Under the pieces are notes generated by a model. It did no database searches. It worked only from the letters and a program-made list of their open reading frames with translations, and was not told where the DNA came from. A program made the translations under genes and the position numbers. Of a stretch of DNA of 64,000 bases, positions 1 through 6,582 are shown one piece after another. Within the stretch, counting starts at the first letter, position 1. Each line of letters opens with the position of its first letter. The DNA comes from Flavobacterium sp. 1355 (GTDB taxonomy: Bacteria > Bacteroidota > Bacteroidia > Flavobacteriales > Flavobacteriaceae): assembly GCF_017833415.1 (NCBI RefSeq), contig NZ_JAFICC010000009.1, positions 1-64,000 on the forward strand, read 5' to 3'.

Positions 1-9
1 ATAAAAGAA

Positions 10-42
10 AAACACCTGTAAAAAAAGTTCTTACAGGTGTTT
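10..42 (-). terminator. Hairpin at the left edge, probable terminator
   Basis: An 11-bp inverted repeat (11-21 with 31-41, core ACACCTGTAA) encloses a short A-rich loop. Read on the minus strand the stem is followed by a T-rich run (TTTTCTTTTAT), so it could end a minus-strand transcript. In the plus direction the T-run is poor. No gene next to it is visible, so the transcript it serves is unknown. Confidence 0.5.
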
Positions 43-61
43 AATTAAATATATTTGTCTA

Positions 62-267
62 ATAATCTGTATCGATTATTTAGGACTAGTCATTATAGAA
101 TATTATTGCAAGGATTGCCAATGATTTCAACCATTGAACACAATATTGACGACAATAGAATTATTATCCAAACTCCACGATGAAAATCGTGTGCTATAAT
201 CAAATAATTAAAATTTCATTTTGAGTTTGAAACAAAAAAAAACCATCACAGTTTTGTGATGGTTTTT
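62..267 (+). ncRNA. Candidate small RNA (unproven)
   Basis: This gene-free stretch has the layout of a small transcript. A TATATTTG box (50-57) matches the Bacteroidota -7 consensus TAnnTTTG on the plus strand, although no good -33 box precedes it. Three hairpins follow: 61-67 with 74-80 (perfect 7 bp), 119-123 with 132-136, and 176-181 with 186-191 (perfect 6 bp closed by a GAAA tetraloop). The stretch ends in a strong hairpin (241-262) with a T-run. No ORF of useful length lies inside. Alternatively this is non-functional spacer DNA and the last hairpin serves only the facing tRNA gene. No named RNA family is recognised. Confidence 0.22.
234..267. terminator. Bidirectional terminator after tRNA-Thr copy 1
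   Basis: A perfect 10-bp stem (AACCATCACA at 241-250 with its complement at 253-262) is flanked by A-runs on the left and T-runs on the right. It therefore resembles a Rho-independent terminator in both directions. It starts a few bases past the 3' end of the minus-strand tRNA-Thr. The stem resembles the terminator of the second tRNA copy (both contain AACCATCAC), which supports a duplicated cassette. Confidence 0.8.
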
Positions 268-268
268 G

Positions 269-342
269 AGCCGATAGAGGGACTCGAACCCACGACCTGC
301 TGATTACAAATCAGCTGCTCTAGCCAACTGAGCTACATCGGC
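269..342 (-). tRNA. tRNA-Thr (UGU), copy 1
   Basis: A 74-nt cloverleaf reads on the minus strand. The acceptor arms GCCGATG and TATCGGC pair over 7 bp (last pair G-T). The D arm is TAGCTCAGTTGGCTAGAGCA. The anticodon stem CTGAT/ATCAG holds the loop TTTGTAA, giving anticodon TGT (threonine). The T arm contains GGTTCGAGTCC. CCA is not encoded. From base 8 to base 65 it is identical to the second copy; only the acceptor stem differs. It has its own promoter and terminator. Confidence 0.97.
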
Positions 343-352
343 CTATTTGATG

Positions 353-384
353 CAAATTTTCTGTGGATTTTTTATTTTCCAAAA
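353..384 (-). promoter_or_regulatory. Promoter of tRNA-Thr copy 1
   Basis: On the minus strand a TTTTG box (380-384) is followed after exactly 19 bp by AAAATTTG (353-360), a one-base departure from TAnnTTTG, ending 10 bp before the tRNA. Spacing and several spacer bases match the promoter of copy 2, so the two promoters look duplicated, with this one degraded at the first base of the -7 box. Confidence 0.6.
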
Positions 385-405
385 CAAACCTGCCCTCATT
401 ATAAC

Positions 406-435
406 TAAAAAACCATCACTAAAAGTGATGGTTTT
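406..435 (-). terminator. Terminator after tRNA-Thr copy 2
   Basis: A perfect 10-bp stem (AACCATCACT at 411-420 with AGTGATGGTT at 424-433) has a 3-nt loop and a T-run on the minus strand. It lies just past the 3' end of tRNA copy 2 and separates the two tRNA genes, so each copy is probably its own transcript. Confidence 0.8.
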
Positions 436-439
436 GTTG

Positions 440-513
440 AGCCGGCGGAGGGACTCGAACCCACGACCTGCTGATTACAAATCAGCTGCTCTAGCCAACT
501 GAGCTACGCTGGC
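440..513 (-). tRNA. tRNA-Thr (UGU), copy 2
   Basis: This is a 74-nt cloverleaf on the minus strand with the same D arm, anticodon arm (loop TTTGTAA, anticodon TGT) and T arm as copy 1. The acceptor arms are GCCAGCG and CGCCGGC. They pair except at position 4, where A faces C69. A G at position 4 would restore a perfect 7-bp stem, so this looks like a point mutation in one strand. Promoter and terminator both look intact, so the gene is probably transcribed. Confidence 0.95.
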
Positions 514-528
514 GACTCATTACGGGTG

Positions 529-560
529 CAAATATAAAGCGGATTTTGGTTTTACCAAAA
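529..560 (-). promoter_or_regulatory. Promoter of tRNA-Thr copy 2
   Basis: This is a textbook Bacteroidota promoter on the minus strand: TTTTG (556-560), a 19-bp spacer, and TATATTTG (529-536), a full match to TAnnTTTG. The predicted start is a few bases before the tRNA 5' end at 513. The -33 box lies in an imperfect palindrome of the form TTTTGG-TAAA-CCAAAA. Confidence 0.8.
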
Positions 561-591
561 TAAATTTGCACTTTTTTATACTTTTTTTCGC

Positions 592-858
592 TTACAATTC
601 GTTGATTTTAGCAATCAATTGATTTGCAGTTTCTTCCAATTCAACATTAATTTGTTTGAAGTGCGCTTTTTTGTTTTCAACGTTCTTTGCATTCACTTTT
701 GTGATCAAAGTATCAAAAGCAGCGATAGCCTGATCGATCAAAGCATTCGTTTCCGGAGTTGGATTTCCTGTAGTAGACATTTCAAATAAGTAAATTGCCT
801 CAATAATATCTCCTAATACGAAATTGATGTCTTTCTTTAAATTCTTAACGTTTGCCAT
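592..858 (-). CDS. Conserved hypothetical protein, 88 residues
   Basis: This is a small, soluble, lysine-rich, probably all-helical protein beginning MANVKNLKKDIN. It has no signal peptide, membrane segment or catalytic motif that I recognise. An upstream in-frame start at 888 was rejected because it lies inside a TATTTTTG promoter box (886-893); the ATG at 858 follows that box at a normal distance. The composition (regular spacing of Leu, Ile and Val, and the central run ALIDQAIAAFDTLITKV) suggests a helical bundle. It sits downstream of manA on the same strand but has its own promoter-like site. I do not know its function. Confidence 0.75.
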   Translation of the reverse strand: MANVKNLKKDINFVLGDIIEAIYLFEMSTTGNPTPETNALIDQAIAAFDTLITKVNAKNVENKKAHFKQINVELEETANQLIAKINEL

Positions 859-885
859 TTTTATTTTTATTTTAATTTGCGACTG

Positions 886-893
886 CAAAAATA
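886..893 (-). promoter_or_regulatory. -7 box upstream of the 88-residue protein
   Basis: TATTTTTG on the minus strand fits TAnnTTTG and lies about 28 bp upstream of the ATG at 858. No convincing -33 box is seen. It decides the start choice of the downstream gene. Confidence 0.5.
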
Positions 894-915
894 CGTATTA
901 TCTTTAGAATATACG

Positions 916-1884
916 TTAAGAAATGTAAATTTCTAAAATTGAAGCTTTTCCGCTTAGAATAAATGCATTTATCTCAGCCGGAACCAAAACAGTATCTCCT
1001 TTTTTATACGCTTGTTTAAAGCCTGCATATTCAATTTCAAAACTTCCTTCAATACACATATAAACTGTAAAGGTCTCTCCGGATTTAGAAACATCAACTT
1101 TATTTTCTAACGGAATAAAATTAGTTGTAAAATAAGGACAATCTACAACAACATTCGATTCATTTGTTTTTGTCTCATATTTTTTATGGGTATCAACTTT
1201 ATTATAGTTGATTGCATCTAGTGCCAGATCTACGTGTAATTCTCTTGTATTTCCCTGAGCATCTTTACGATCAAAGTCATATAAACGATACGTAATATCA
1301 GAAGTCTGCTGAATTTCGGCAACAACTAATCCTGCACCAATGGCGTGAACGGTTCCGGTTTCTAAAAAGAAAACATCTCCCGATTTTGCTTTTACATCAT
1401 CTAAAATTGAAACCAGTGTTTTATCATTTAAATGTTTCAGGTATTCTTCTTTACTTGAATTTTCTTTAAATCCAACGATAATACGGGAATCAGTGTCTGC
1501 CTGCATTACATACCACATTTCGGTTTTACCAAAAGAATTATGACGCTCTTTTGCCAGTTTATCGTTTGGATGAACCTGAATAGAAAGATCTTCTCTGGCG
1601 TCCAGATATTTAAAAAGTAAAGGAAATTGTTTCCCAAAGCGTTCGTAAACTCTTGTTCCTAAAATTCCGTTTGGCGTTTCATCAATAAGTTCCATAAGGG
1701 ATTTTCCTTTTAGGTTTCCGTTAGCGACAATGCTCACATCACCTTCAACAGTAGACAATTCCCAGCTTTCGCCAGTAATTTTAGACGTAATAGGCTTATT
1801 TAATATTGTTTTAAGTTTTTCTCCTCCCCAAATTCTTTCTTTTAGGATTGGCTCAAATTGTAATGGGTATAATTCTGGTTTCAT
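916..1884 (-). CDS. manA: Mannose-6-phosphate isomerase, type I
   Basis: This cytoplasmic zinc enzyme interconverts fructose 6-phosphate and mannose 6-phosphate, feeding GDP-mannose-type sugars. The 322-residue length and layout match short bacterial type I isomerases. The N-terminal part contains IWGGEKL, then the zinc-ligand motifs SIQVHPND (about residue 100), GKTEMWYVM (Glu ligand) and GTVHAIGAG (His ligand, near 180). A C-terminal cupin-like domain follows. The gene is the last member of an idi-queD-bcp-manA run on the minus strand, 40 bp after bcp. A role in supplying mannose derivatives for surface glycans is plausible inference; the polysaccharide cluster itself lies 20 kb away. Confidence 0.93.
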   Translation of the reverse strand: MKPELYPLQFEPILKERIWGGEKLKTILNKPITSKITGESWELSTVEGDVSIVANGNLKGKSLMELIDETPNGILGTRVYERFGKQFPLLFKYLDAREDLSIQVHPNDKLAKERHNSFGKTEMWYVMQADTDSRIIVGFKENSSKEEYLKHLNDKTLVSILDDVKAKSGDVFFLETGTVHAIGAGLVVAEIQQTSDITYRLYDFDRKDAQGNTRELHVDLALDAINYNKVDTHKKYETKTNESNVVVDCPYFTTNFIPLENKVDVSKSGETFTVYMCIEGSFEIEYAGFKQAYKKGDTVLVPAEINAFILSGKASILEIYIS

Positions 1885-1924
1885 ATTTTTAGTTTATGGC
1901 TAATATTTATAATTAATTAAAAAT

Positions 1925-2383
1925 CTACAATACTAATTCTTTTATTATTTTCAACGATTTTGGAATATGTTTGGAGGCATTCATACTATCAAAAATATAA
2001 ATAACCACTCCATTTTTGTCAATAATATAAGTAACTCTGCCTGGTAAAAGGCCAAATAAATTATTTCGTACACCAAAAAGATGCCTCAATTTTTTATTAT
2101 GATCAGACAGTAAAATAAAAGGGAGTTTGTGTTTATTGGCAAATTTGTGATGTGATTTTACGCTATCACTGCTTATGCCTATTACTTCTGCTCCTAAATC
2201 TTTAAAATCTTCATATTGATCCCGAAAACTACAAGCCTCTGTAATACAGCCCGGGGTATTGTCTTTTGGATAAAAATAAATCACGAGCGGTTTTCGTCCC
2301 AAAAAACTTTGGCTTTCAAAAACTTCTCCATGACTATCTTTTGCAGTAAAATTCGGAACTATATCTCCTATTTTTAATGACAT
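1925..2383 (-). CDS. bcp: Peroxiredoxin, Bcp/PrxQ type
   Basis: This is a thiol peroxidase that reduces hydrogen peroxide and organic peroxides using thioredoxin or a similar donor. At 152 residues it has normal length. The active site YPKDNTPGC places the peroxidatic Cys at residue 46, and the resolving Cys lies five residues later (Cys51, TEAC), the classic atypical 2-Cys PrxQ arrangement. The catalytic Arg is in PGRVTYIID. There is no signal peptide, so it is cytoplasmic. It lies 3 bp downstream of queD and 40 bp upstream of manA on the same strand, so cotranscription is likely. Confidence 0.93.
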   Translation of the reverse strand: MSLKIGDIVPNFTAKDSHGEVFESQSFLGRKPLVIYFYPKDNTPGCITEACSFRDQYEDFKDLGAEVIGISSDSVKSHHKFANKHKLPFILLSDHNKKLRHLFGVRNNLFGLLPGRVTYIIDKNGVVIYIFDSMNASKHIPKSLKIIKELVL

Positions 2384-2386
2384 TTT

Positions 2387-2797
2387 TTATTCTCCTTTAT
2401 AAGTTACAAAATTGCGGTCCGTTTCATTCAAAACGATTTCTATATCAAAATCGGTATGAATTCTTTTTCTAATTTTATTCCATATCACAACGGCAATATT
2501 TTCTGCAGTTGGATTCAAATCCTGGAATTCGGGAACGTCCAGATTCAGGTTTTTGTGATCAAACGGAATTTCTACTTCCTGAAGTATGATGTCCGCCAAT
2601 ACTTTCACATCTATTACAAAACCGGTTTCCGGGTCAATTTTTCCTGTAACACTTACTGTTAAACCATAATTATGACCATGAAAATTGGGATTATTACATT
2701 TTCCAAAAACTAAATCGTTTTTTTCTGATGTCCAATCCTTCCTGTACAATCGATGTGCAGCATTAAAATGTGCTTTTCTTGATATGGTTACTCTCAT
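2387..2797 (-). CDS. queD: 6-carboxy-5,6,7,8-tetrahydropterin synthase
   Basis: This enzyme of the PTPS/QueD family converts 7,8-dihydroneopterin triphosphate to 6-carboxytetrahydropterin, an early step of queuosine and 7-deazaguanine synthesis. The 136-residue protein carries the zinc triad His15 (FNAAHRL) and His40/His42 (NFHGHNYG), the catalytic Cys34 (FGKCNNPN), and a C-terminal Glu in IVLNETDRN that binds the pterin. The Cys is consistent with QueD rather than a eukaryotic-type PTPS, although the family overlaps. queC and queE are not in the window. It sits between idi (22 bp upstream) and bcp (3 bp downstream). Confidence 0.9.
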   Translation of the reverse strand: MRVTISRKAHFNAAHRLYRKDWTSEKNDLVFGKCNNPNFHGHNYGLTVSVTGKIDPETGFVIDVKVLADIILQEVEIPFDHKNLNLDVPEFQDLNPTAENIAVVIWNKIRKRIHTDFDIEIVLNETDRNFVTYKGE

Positions 2798-2819
2798 TTA
2801 GGCCTTTGGTTATGTATGG

Positions 2820-3347
2820 TTAAATCTTATGCTCTTCTAAATAATGATAAAATTCATCAAAAATTATTTTGAACCACACAGTATAAATTTCGGGTTGTTT
2901 CTCTATATTCTCTTTTACATCTTCTATCTTCATCCATTTCCATGCCTCTACTTCTTCTGTATTAATAGCTGGTTCCTGGTTATAATAACCAATCATAACA
3001 TGATCAAGTTCATGCTCTGTCAAGCCATTATCAAAAGGAGCTTTGTATATAAAATGAAATAATTCTTTCAGTTCAGTTTTAAAACCCATTTCTTCAAACA
3101 ATCTTCGGCTTCCTGCTTCAATATTAGTTTCGCCTTCACGCTGATGACTACAACATGTATTGGTCCAAAGTAAAGGTGAATGATATTTTTGATGTGCACG
3201 CTGCTGCAGCATTATTTCATTTTTGCTATTCAAAATAAAAACTGAAAAAGCACGATGTAAAAGCGCTTTTTCATGTGCTTCTAATTTTGGCATTAAGCCA
3301 ATTTGCTCATCATTTTGATTGACTAATATTACGTTTTCTTCTATCAT
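2820..3347 (-). CDS. idi: Isopentenyl-diphosphate delta-isomerase, type 1
   Basis: This Nudix-fold enzyme interconverts IPP and DMAPP, the two isoprenoid building blocks. At 175 residues it matches bacterial type 1 enzymes. The catalytic Cys is in WTNTCCSH (Cys66 by comparison with the E. coli enzyme), the Nudix-like region is in EAGSRRLFEEMG, and the catalytic/metal Glu residues are in EHELDHV. It is the first gene of the idi-queD-bcp-manA run, with a TATTTTTG box at 3365-3372, 18 bp upstream. It should supply precursors for quinones, undecaprenyl phosphate and carotenoids; that link is general pathway knowledge. Confidence 0.95.
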   Translation of the reverse strand: MIEENVILVNQNDEQIGLMPKLEAHEKALLHRAFSVFILNSKNEIMLQQRAHQKYHSPLLWTNTCCSHQREGETNIEAGSRRLFEEMGFKTELKELFHFIYKAPFDNGLTEHELDHVMIGYYNQEPAINTEEVEAWKWMKIEDVKENIEKQPEIYTVWFKIIFDEFYHYLEEHKI

Positions 3348-3364
3348 AGGGCATTTTGTACAAA

Positions 3365-3372
3365 CAAAAATA
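3365..3372 (-). promoter_or_regulatory. -7 box upstream of idi
   Basis: TATTTTTG on the minus strand fits TAnnTTTG and is placed 18 bp before the idi ATG. No clear -33 box. It probably drives idi-queD-bcp-manA. Confidence 0.5.
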
Positions 3373-3579
3373 CGAAAAAAGAAATGGCTTGAAAATCTCA
3401 GAAAAGATTGTGAAAAGTTTAACGAGAGAATGTTTTTACAACAAACTAATTTACAATCAATTAAAGGAAACCAATATTCAAAAAACCTTTAAAAATAAGC
3501 GTTAAAACTTATTACGGCTCTTTTACGTAAATAATAAAACGTTAAATCATACTTAAAAAAATCTCAATTGTAAAATAGG

Positions 3580-3613
3580 CGACATTTCGAACCGAAGTGT
3601 CGTCGTACATTTG
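3580..3613 (+). promoter_or_regulatory. msrBA promoter with overlapping palindrome
   Basis: TACATTTG (3606-3613) matches the -7 consensus and precedes the msrB ATG by 21 bp. Immediately upstream, CGACATTTCG (3580-3589) and CGAAGTGTCG (3593-3602) form a 10-bp inverted repeat with a 3-bp centre and a single T-G mispair. It occupies the -33 element and most of the spacer, so a protein bound there would block or reposition RNA polymerase. This is a good operator candidate; the regulator is unknown. Confidence 0.55.
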
Positions 3614-3634
3614 AACTATTAAAAAATAAGCCTC

Positions 3635-4198
3635 ATGAAAACCTCAAAAACAAAAACTCAATTTTTCAGCCTTTGCTTTTTACTCCCGCTATTTATCTTT
3701 CAGGCGTGCGGGCAAAACACTAAAAAAACAAATACTAAAACTGTTGTTATGGAAAATAAAATCAGTAAACCAGGAAATCCATATTATTCAAATACAGACA
3801 CAACTAAACTTAATATCAGCAACGCAGAGTGGAAAAAAGTGCTTCCCGAAGATGTGTATGCCGTAATGCGTGAGGCAGATACCGAAAGGCCTTTTACCGG
3901 AAAGTATTGGAACACTGATGAAAAAGGAACTTATTACTGTGCTTCCTGCGGAAATAAACTTTTCAGATCAGGCGCAAAATTTGCAAGCAGCTGCGGGTGG
4001 CCAAGTTTCTTTGAGCAGGACAACAAAAAAAGTGTAGTATATAAAAATGATAATTCTCTGGGAATGGAAAGAATTGAAGCGCTTTGCGGAAGATGTGGCG
4101 GGCATTTAGGCCATTTGTTTGACGATGGCCCTGAGCCAACCGGAAAACGTTACTGTATGAATTCGATTGCACTTGATTTTATTCCTGATTCTAAATAA
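3635..4198 (+). CDS. msrB: Peptide-methionine (R)-S-oxide reductase, lipoprotein form
   Basis: MsrB repairs the R-epimer of oxidised methionine in proteins. The N terminus is a lipoprotein signal (hydrophobic stretch, then FQAC with the lipidated Cys25), so this copy is exported and membrane-anchored rather than cytosolic. The MsrB domain spans about residues 60-187. It has two zinc CxxC pairs (YYCASCG and ALCGRCG), GHLGHLFDDG, and the catalytic Cys174 in RYCMNS. The 187-residue length fits an MsrB domain plus signal and linker. msrA starts 8 bp downstream, so the two epimer-specific enzymes form a periplasmic repair pair. A palindromic promoter lies upstream. Confidence 0.93.
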   Translation: MKTSKTKTQFFSLCFLLPLFIFQACGQNTKKTNTKTVVMENKISKPGNPYYSNTDTTKLNISNAEWKKVLPEDVYAVMREADTERPFTGKYWNTDEKGTYYCASCGNKLFRSGAKFASSCGWPSFFEQDNKKSVVYKNDNSLGMERIEALCGRCGGHLGHLFDDGPEPTGKRYCMNSIALDFIPDSK

Positions 4199-4206
4199 TA
4201 ATAAAC

Positions 4207-4824
4207 ATGAAAAATATATTTTTAATAGGCTTTTTAGCATTATCCCTAACCGGTTTTGCACAAGAGAAAACAGTCAAAAAAACATCCAATTTTGAAACCA
4301 TTACCGTTGGTGGAGGCTGTTATTGGTGTGTTGAAGCGGTTTATGAAAACTTAAACGGGGTAAAATCTGTAGTTTCGGGTTTTGCCGGCGGAAAAACCGC
4401 TAATCCAACTTATGAAGAAGTTTGCACGGGAACTACCGGCCACGCCGAAGTAGTGCAGATTACTTATGACAAAACGATAACAGACATAAATGAAATCTTC
4501 AGGGTTTTCTTTACTGTTCATGACCCCACTACTTTAAACAGACAAGGTGCAGACGTTGGGACACAATATCGTTCTGTAATTTTCTATAAAAATCCTGAAC
4601 AAAAAAAGGCTGCGGAAAGTATTATAGCAGAATTAAATAAAGCAAAAGTGTACAACAGTCCGATAGTGACAAAAGTCGAGCCTTTTACTAAATTCTACAA
4701 AGCAGAAGATTATCATCAGAATTATTATTCTAATAACAAAAATCAGCCGTATTGCAAAATGGTGATTCAGCCTAAGATTGAAAAATTTGAGAAGGTCTTT
4801 AAAGACAAATTAAAAAAGAAATAG
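4207..4824 (+). CDS. msrA: Peptide-methionine (S)-S-oxide reductase, secreted
   Basis: MsrA repairs the S-epimer of methionine sulfoxide. Residues 1-18 form a Sec signal peptide ending in GFA before Q19, so the enzyme is predicted to be periplasmic. The active site is GGGCYWC, with catalytic Cys38 and Cys41; Tyr replaces the more common Phe of GCFWC. The conserved EVCTGTTGHAEVV, FFTVHDPT and QYRS motifs follow. The 205-residue length is normal for a domain plus signal. It is coupled to msrB (8-bp gap) and the operon ends at a strong terminator 16 bp past the stop. Confidence 0.94.
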   Translation: MKNIFLIGFLALSLTGFAQEKTVKKTSNFETITVGGGCYWCVEAVYENLNGVKSVVSGFAGGKTANPTYEEVCTGTTGHAEVVQITYDKTITDINEIFRVFFTVHDPTTLNRQGADVGTQYRSVIFYKNPEQKKAAESIIAELNKAKVYNSPIVTKVEPFTKFYKAEDYHQNYYSNNKNQPYCKMVIQPKIEKFEKVFKDKLKKK

Positions 4825-4840
4825 TTATTAATTCTATAGA

Positions 4841-4869
4841 AACCGTTCATTTTATGAGCGGTTTTTTTA
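4841..4869 (+). terminator. Terminator of msrB-msrA
   Basis: A 10-bp stem (AACCGTTCAT at 4841-4850 with ATGAGCGGTT at 4854-4863, one T-G pair) with a 3-nt loop is followed by a T-run. It is a classic Rho-independent terminator just past the msrA stop. Confidence 0.88.
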
Positions 4870-4945
4870 TTTAAAACAGTATTCGCATTTTTTGTAATTT
4901 GCATTCCATTAAAAACCAAAATCATCAACTTAAAACTATCAAAAA

Positions 4946-6346
4946 ATGAAACGTTTTCTTCTGTTCTTTTTACTAACAACCATTTTTCAGGTCCATTCCC
5001 AAAAAAATCTGCCAACGGATTATCTTTCAAAAGAATTTCACAAAGGACGCCGTGAAGCTTTTAAGGCTTTGATGCCAGCCAATTCTGTAGCTGTTATTTT
5101 TTCTTATCCCGAAAGAGTATTTTCAAAAGACATTAATTACAATTATCACGCAAATCCGGACATGTATTATTTAACAGGATACAAAGAACCAGATGCTGTT
5201 TTATTACTTTTTAAAGATGCTCAGGGAACAGAAAAGTATACCGAAGTGCTTTTTGTACGAGAGAGAAATGCCAACAGAGAAATGTGGACAGGAAGACGTT
5301 TAGGAACTGAAGGTGCTCAAAATAAGTTAGGTTTTACAAAGGTTTATAACGGAAAAGATTTTCATGCTTTTAAAATTGATTTTAAAAAGTTTGACAAAAT
5401 CATTTATGATAAAATTCCAACCAACATTTCTACCAGCAATAATGTTGACAATATATATGCATTAATTCAATCGTTTAAAGCCAAAGCAGAAATTTCGGAA
5501 GAAAATGAAGCTTCAGTAGAATTGTTTACCAACATTACCAACTCACTTCGTGAAATAAAAACTCCGGAAGAATTAGTATTAATGCGCAAAACAGTAAAGC
5601 TATCATGTATTGCACACAATGAAGTCATGAAGGCGGTTGGACCTGATATGAGCGAGAATGAAGCTGACGGAATTCATGCATACATTCACAGACATTATGG
5701 ATCAGAAGATGAGGGTTATCCTCCAATCGTGGGTGCCGGAGCAAATGGCTGTATTTTGCATTACGGAGAAAATAATGCTACAAAAATTGACAATCAGTTG
5801 TTGCTTATGGATGTAGGTTCTGAGTATCACGGCTATTCTGCAGATGTTACCAGAACAGTTCCGGCCAACGGAAAATTCACCGAAGAACAAAAAGCAATTT
5901 ATCAATTGGTATATGAAGCGCAGGAAGAAGTTTTTAAAATCTGCAAAGAAGGAACGCCGATTCAGGATTTAAATACACGATCAAGAGAAGTTATAGCCGC
6001 AGGATTAATCAAACTTGGCATCATTACTGATCCAAAGGATGCTAGAATTTATTATCCACACGGATGCTCTCATTTTCTGGGTTTAGATGTTCATGATAAA
6101 GGAAACTATTCCGGCACACTTAAGGAAAATATGATTCTTACTGTTGAGCCTGGAATTTACATTCCGGAAAACAGTAAATGTGATAAAAAATGGTGGAATA
6201 TTGGTGTTCGTATAGAAGATGATATTTTAATGAAAAAAGATTCATACGAAAATCTGTCTGCAGATTCTCCAAGAAAATGGGAAGAAATTGAAGCTTTGGC
6301 TAAACAAAAAAGTACTTTTAACGACATGGAATTTCCTAAAATATAA
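4946..6346 (+). CDS. Secreted Xaa-Pro aminopeptidase (M24B)
   Basis: This is a metallopeptidase that removes N-terminal residues preceding proline. Residues 1-19 form a Sec signal peptide ending HSQ, so it acts in the periplasm or beyond, unlike cytosolic PepP. An N-terminal creatinase-like domain (about 20-200) precedes the pita-bread catalytic domain. The metal ligands are recognisable: two Asp in LLMDVGSEYHGYSADVTR, His in HGCSHFLGLDVHD, Glu in TVEPGIYIP and Glu in GVRIEDD. At 466 residues it has the usual length. A TAATTTG-like box lies about 45 bp upstream. It stands alone between the msrBA terminator and a repeat region. Confidence 0.92.
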   Translation: MKRFLLFFLLTTIFQVHSQKNLPTDYLSKEFHKGRREAFKALMPANSVAVIFSYPERVFSKDINYNYHANPDMYYLTGYKEPDAVLLLFKDAQGTEKYTEVLFVRERNANREMWTGRRLGTEGAQNKLGFTKVYNGKDFHAFKIDFKKFDKIIYDKIPTNISTSNNVDNIYALIQSFKAKAEISEENEASVELFTNITNSLREIKTPEELVLMRKTVKLSCIAHNEVMKAVGPDMSENEADGIHAYIHRHYGSEDEGYPPIVGAGANGCILHYGENNATKIDNQLLLMDVGSEYHGYSADVTRTVPANGKFTEEQKAIYQLVYEAQEEVFKICKEGTPIQDLNTRSREVIAAGLIKLGIITDPKDARIYYPHGCSHFLGLDVHDKGNYSGTLKENMILTVEPGIYIPENSKCDKKWWNIGVRIEDDILMKKDSYENLSADSPRKWEEIEALAKQKSTFNDMEFPKI

Positions 6347-6378
6347 TTTATTTTTTGCTTTAAAATCCTAGACAGTTT

Positions 6379-6436
6379 GCCACGAATTTCACGAATCTGC
6401 ACTAATTAATTCGTGTTAATTAGTAAAATTCGCGGC
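6379..6436. repeat. Nested palindromic intergenic element
   Basis: Outer arms GCCACGAATTT (6379-6389) and AAATTCGCGGC (6426-6436) pair with one mismatch. A perfect 9-bp inner stem lies inside (6401-6409 with 6416-6424). It has no ORF. The sequence style (CACGAATT repeated, then a T-rich tail) resembles short palindromes that I believe are dispersed in flavobacterial genomes; only one copy is in this window. Confidence 0.5.
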
Positions 6437-6477
6437 GAAAAAATTTTTTAAATCTTTTAATCTGTAGCAAAAAAACA

Positions 6478-6510
6478 AAACCTCGTTTTAAGTATAAACG
6501 AGGTTTTTTT
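6478..6510 (+). terminator. Terminator downstream of the Xaa-Pro peptidase gene
   Basis: A perfect 11-bp stem (6478-6488 with 6496-6506, core AACCTCGTTT) with a 7-nt loop is followed by a T-run. The T-run meets the apparent ORF start at 6511, which argues that the next gene starts later (6583). Confidence 0.85.
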
Positions 6511-6582
6511 ATGCAGTTTCATGATCAGCTTTTAAAACTTCATCTGAATTTTACCGTACTTTGTATTCCTAAAAATAAAAAA

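Noticed and set aside
269..513. tRNA genes as an integration hotspot with a mobile element
   Set aside because: No integrase, no direct repeat of a tRNA 3' end outside the duplication and no foreign genes nearby.
6511..6582. N-terminal extension of the quinone reductase-like ORF starting with an ATG at 6511
   Set aside because: The ATG lies in the T-run of a terminator; the conserved start MKALTFSSFG is at 6583.
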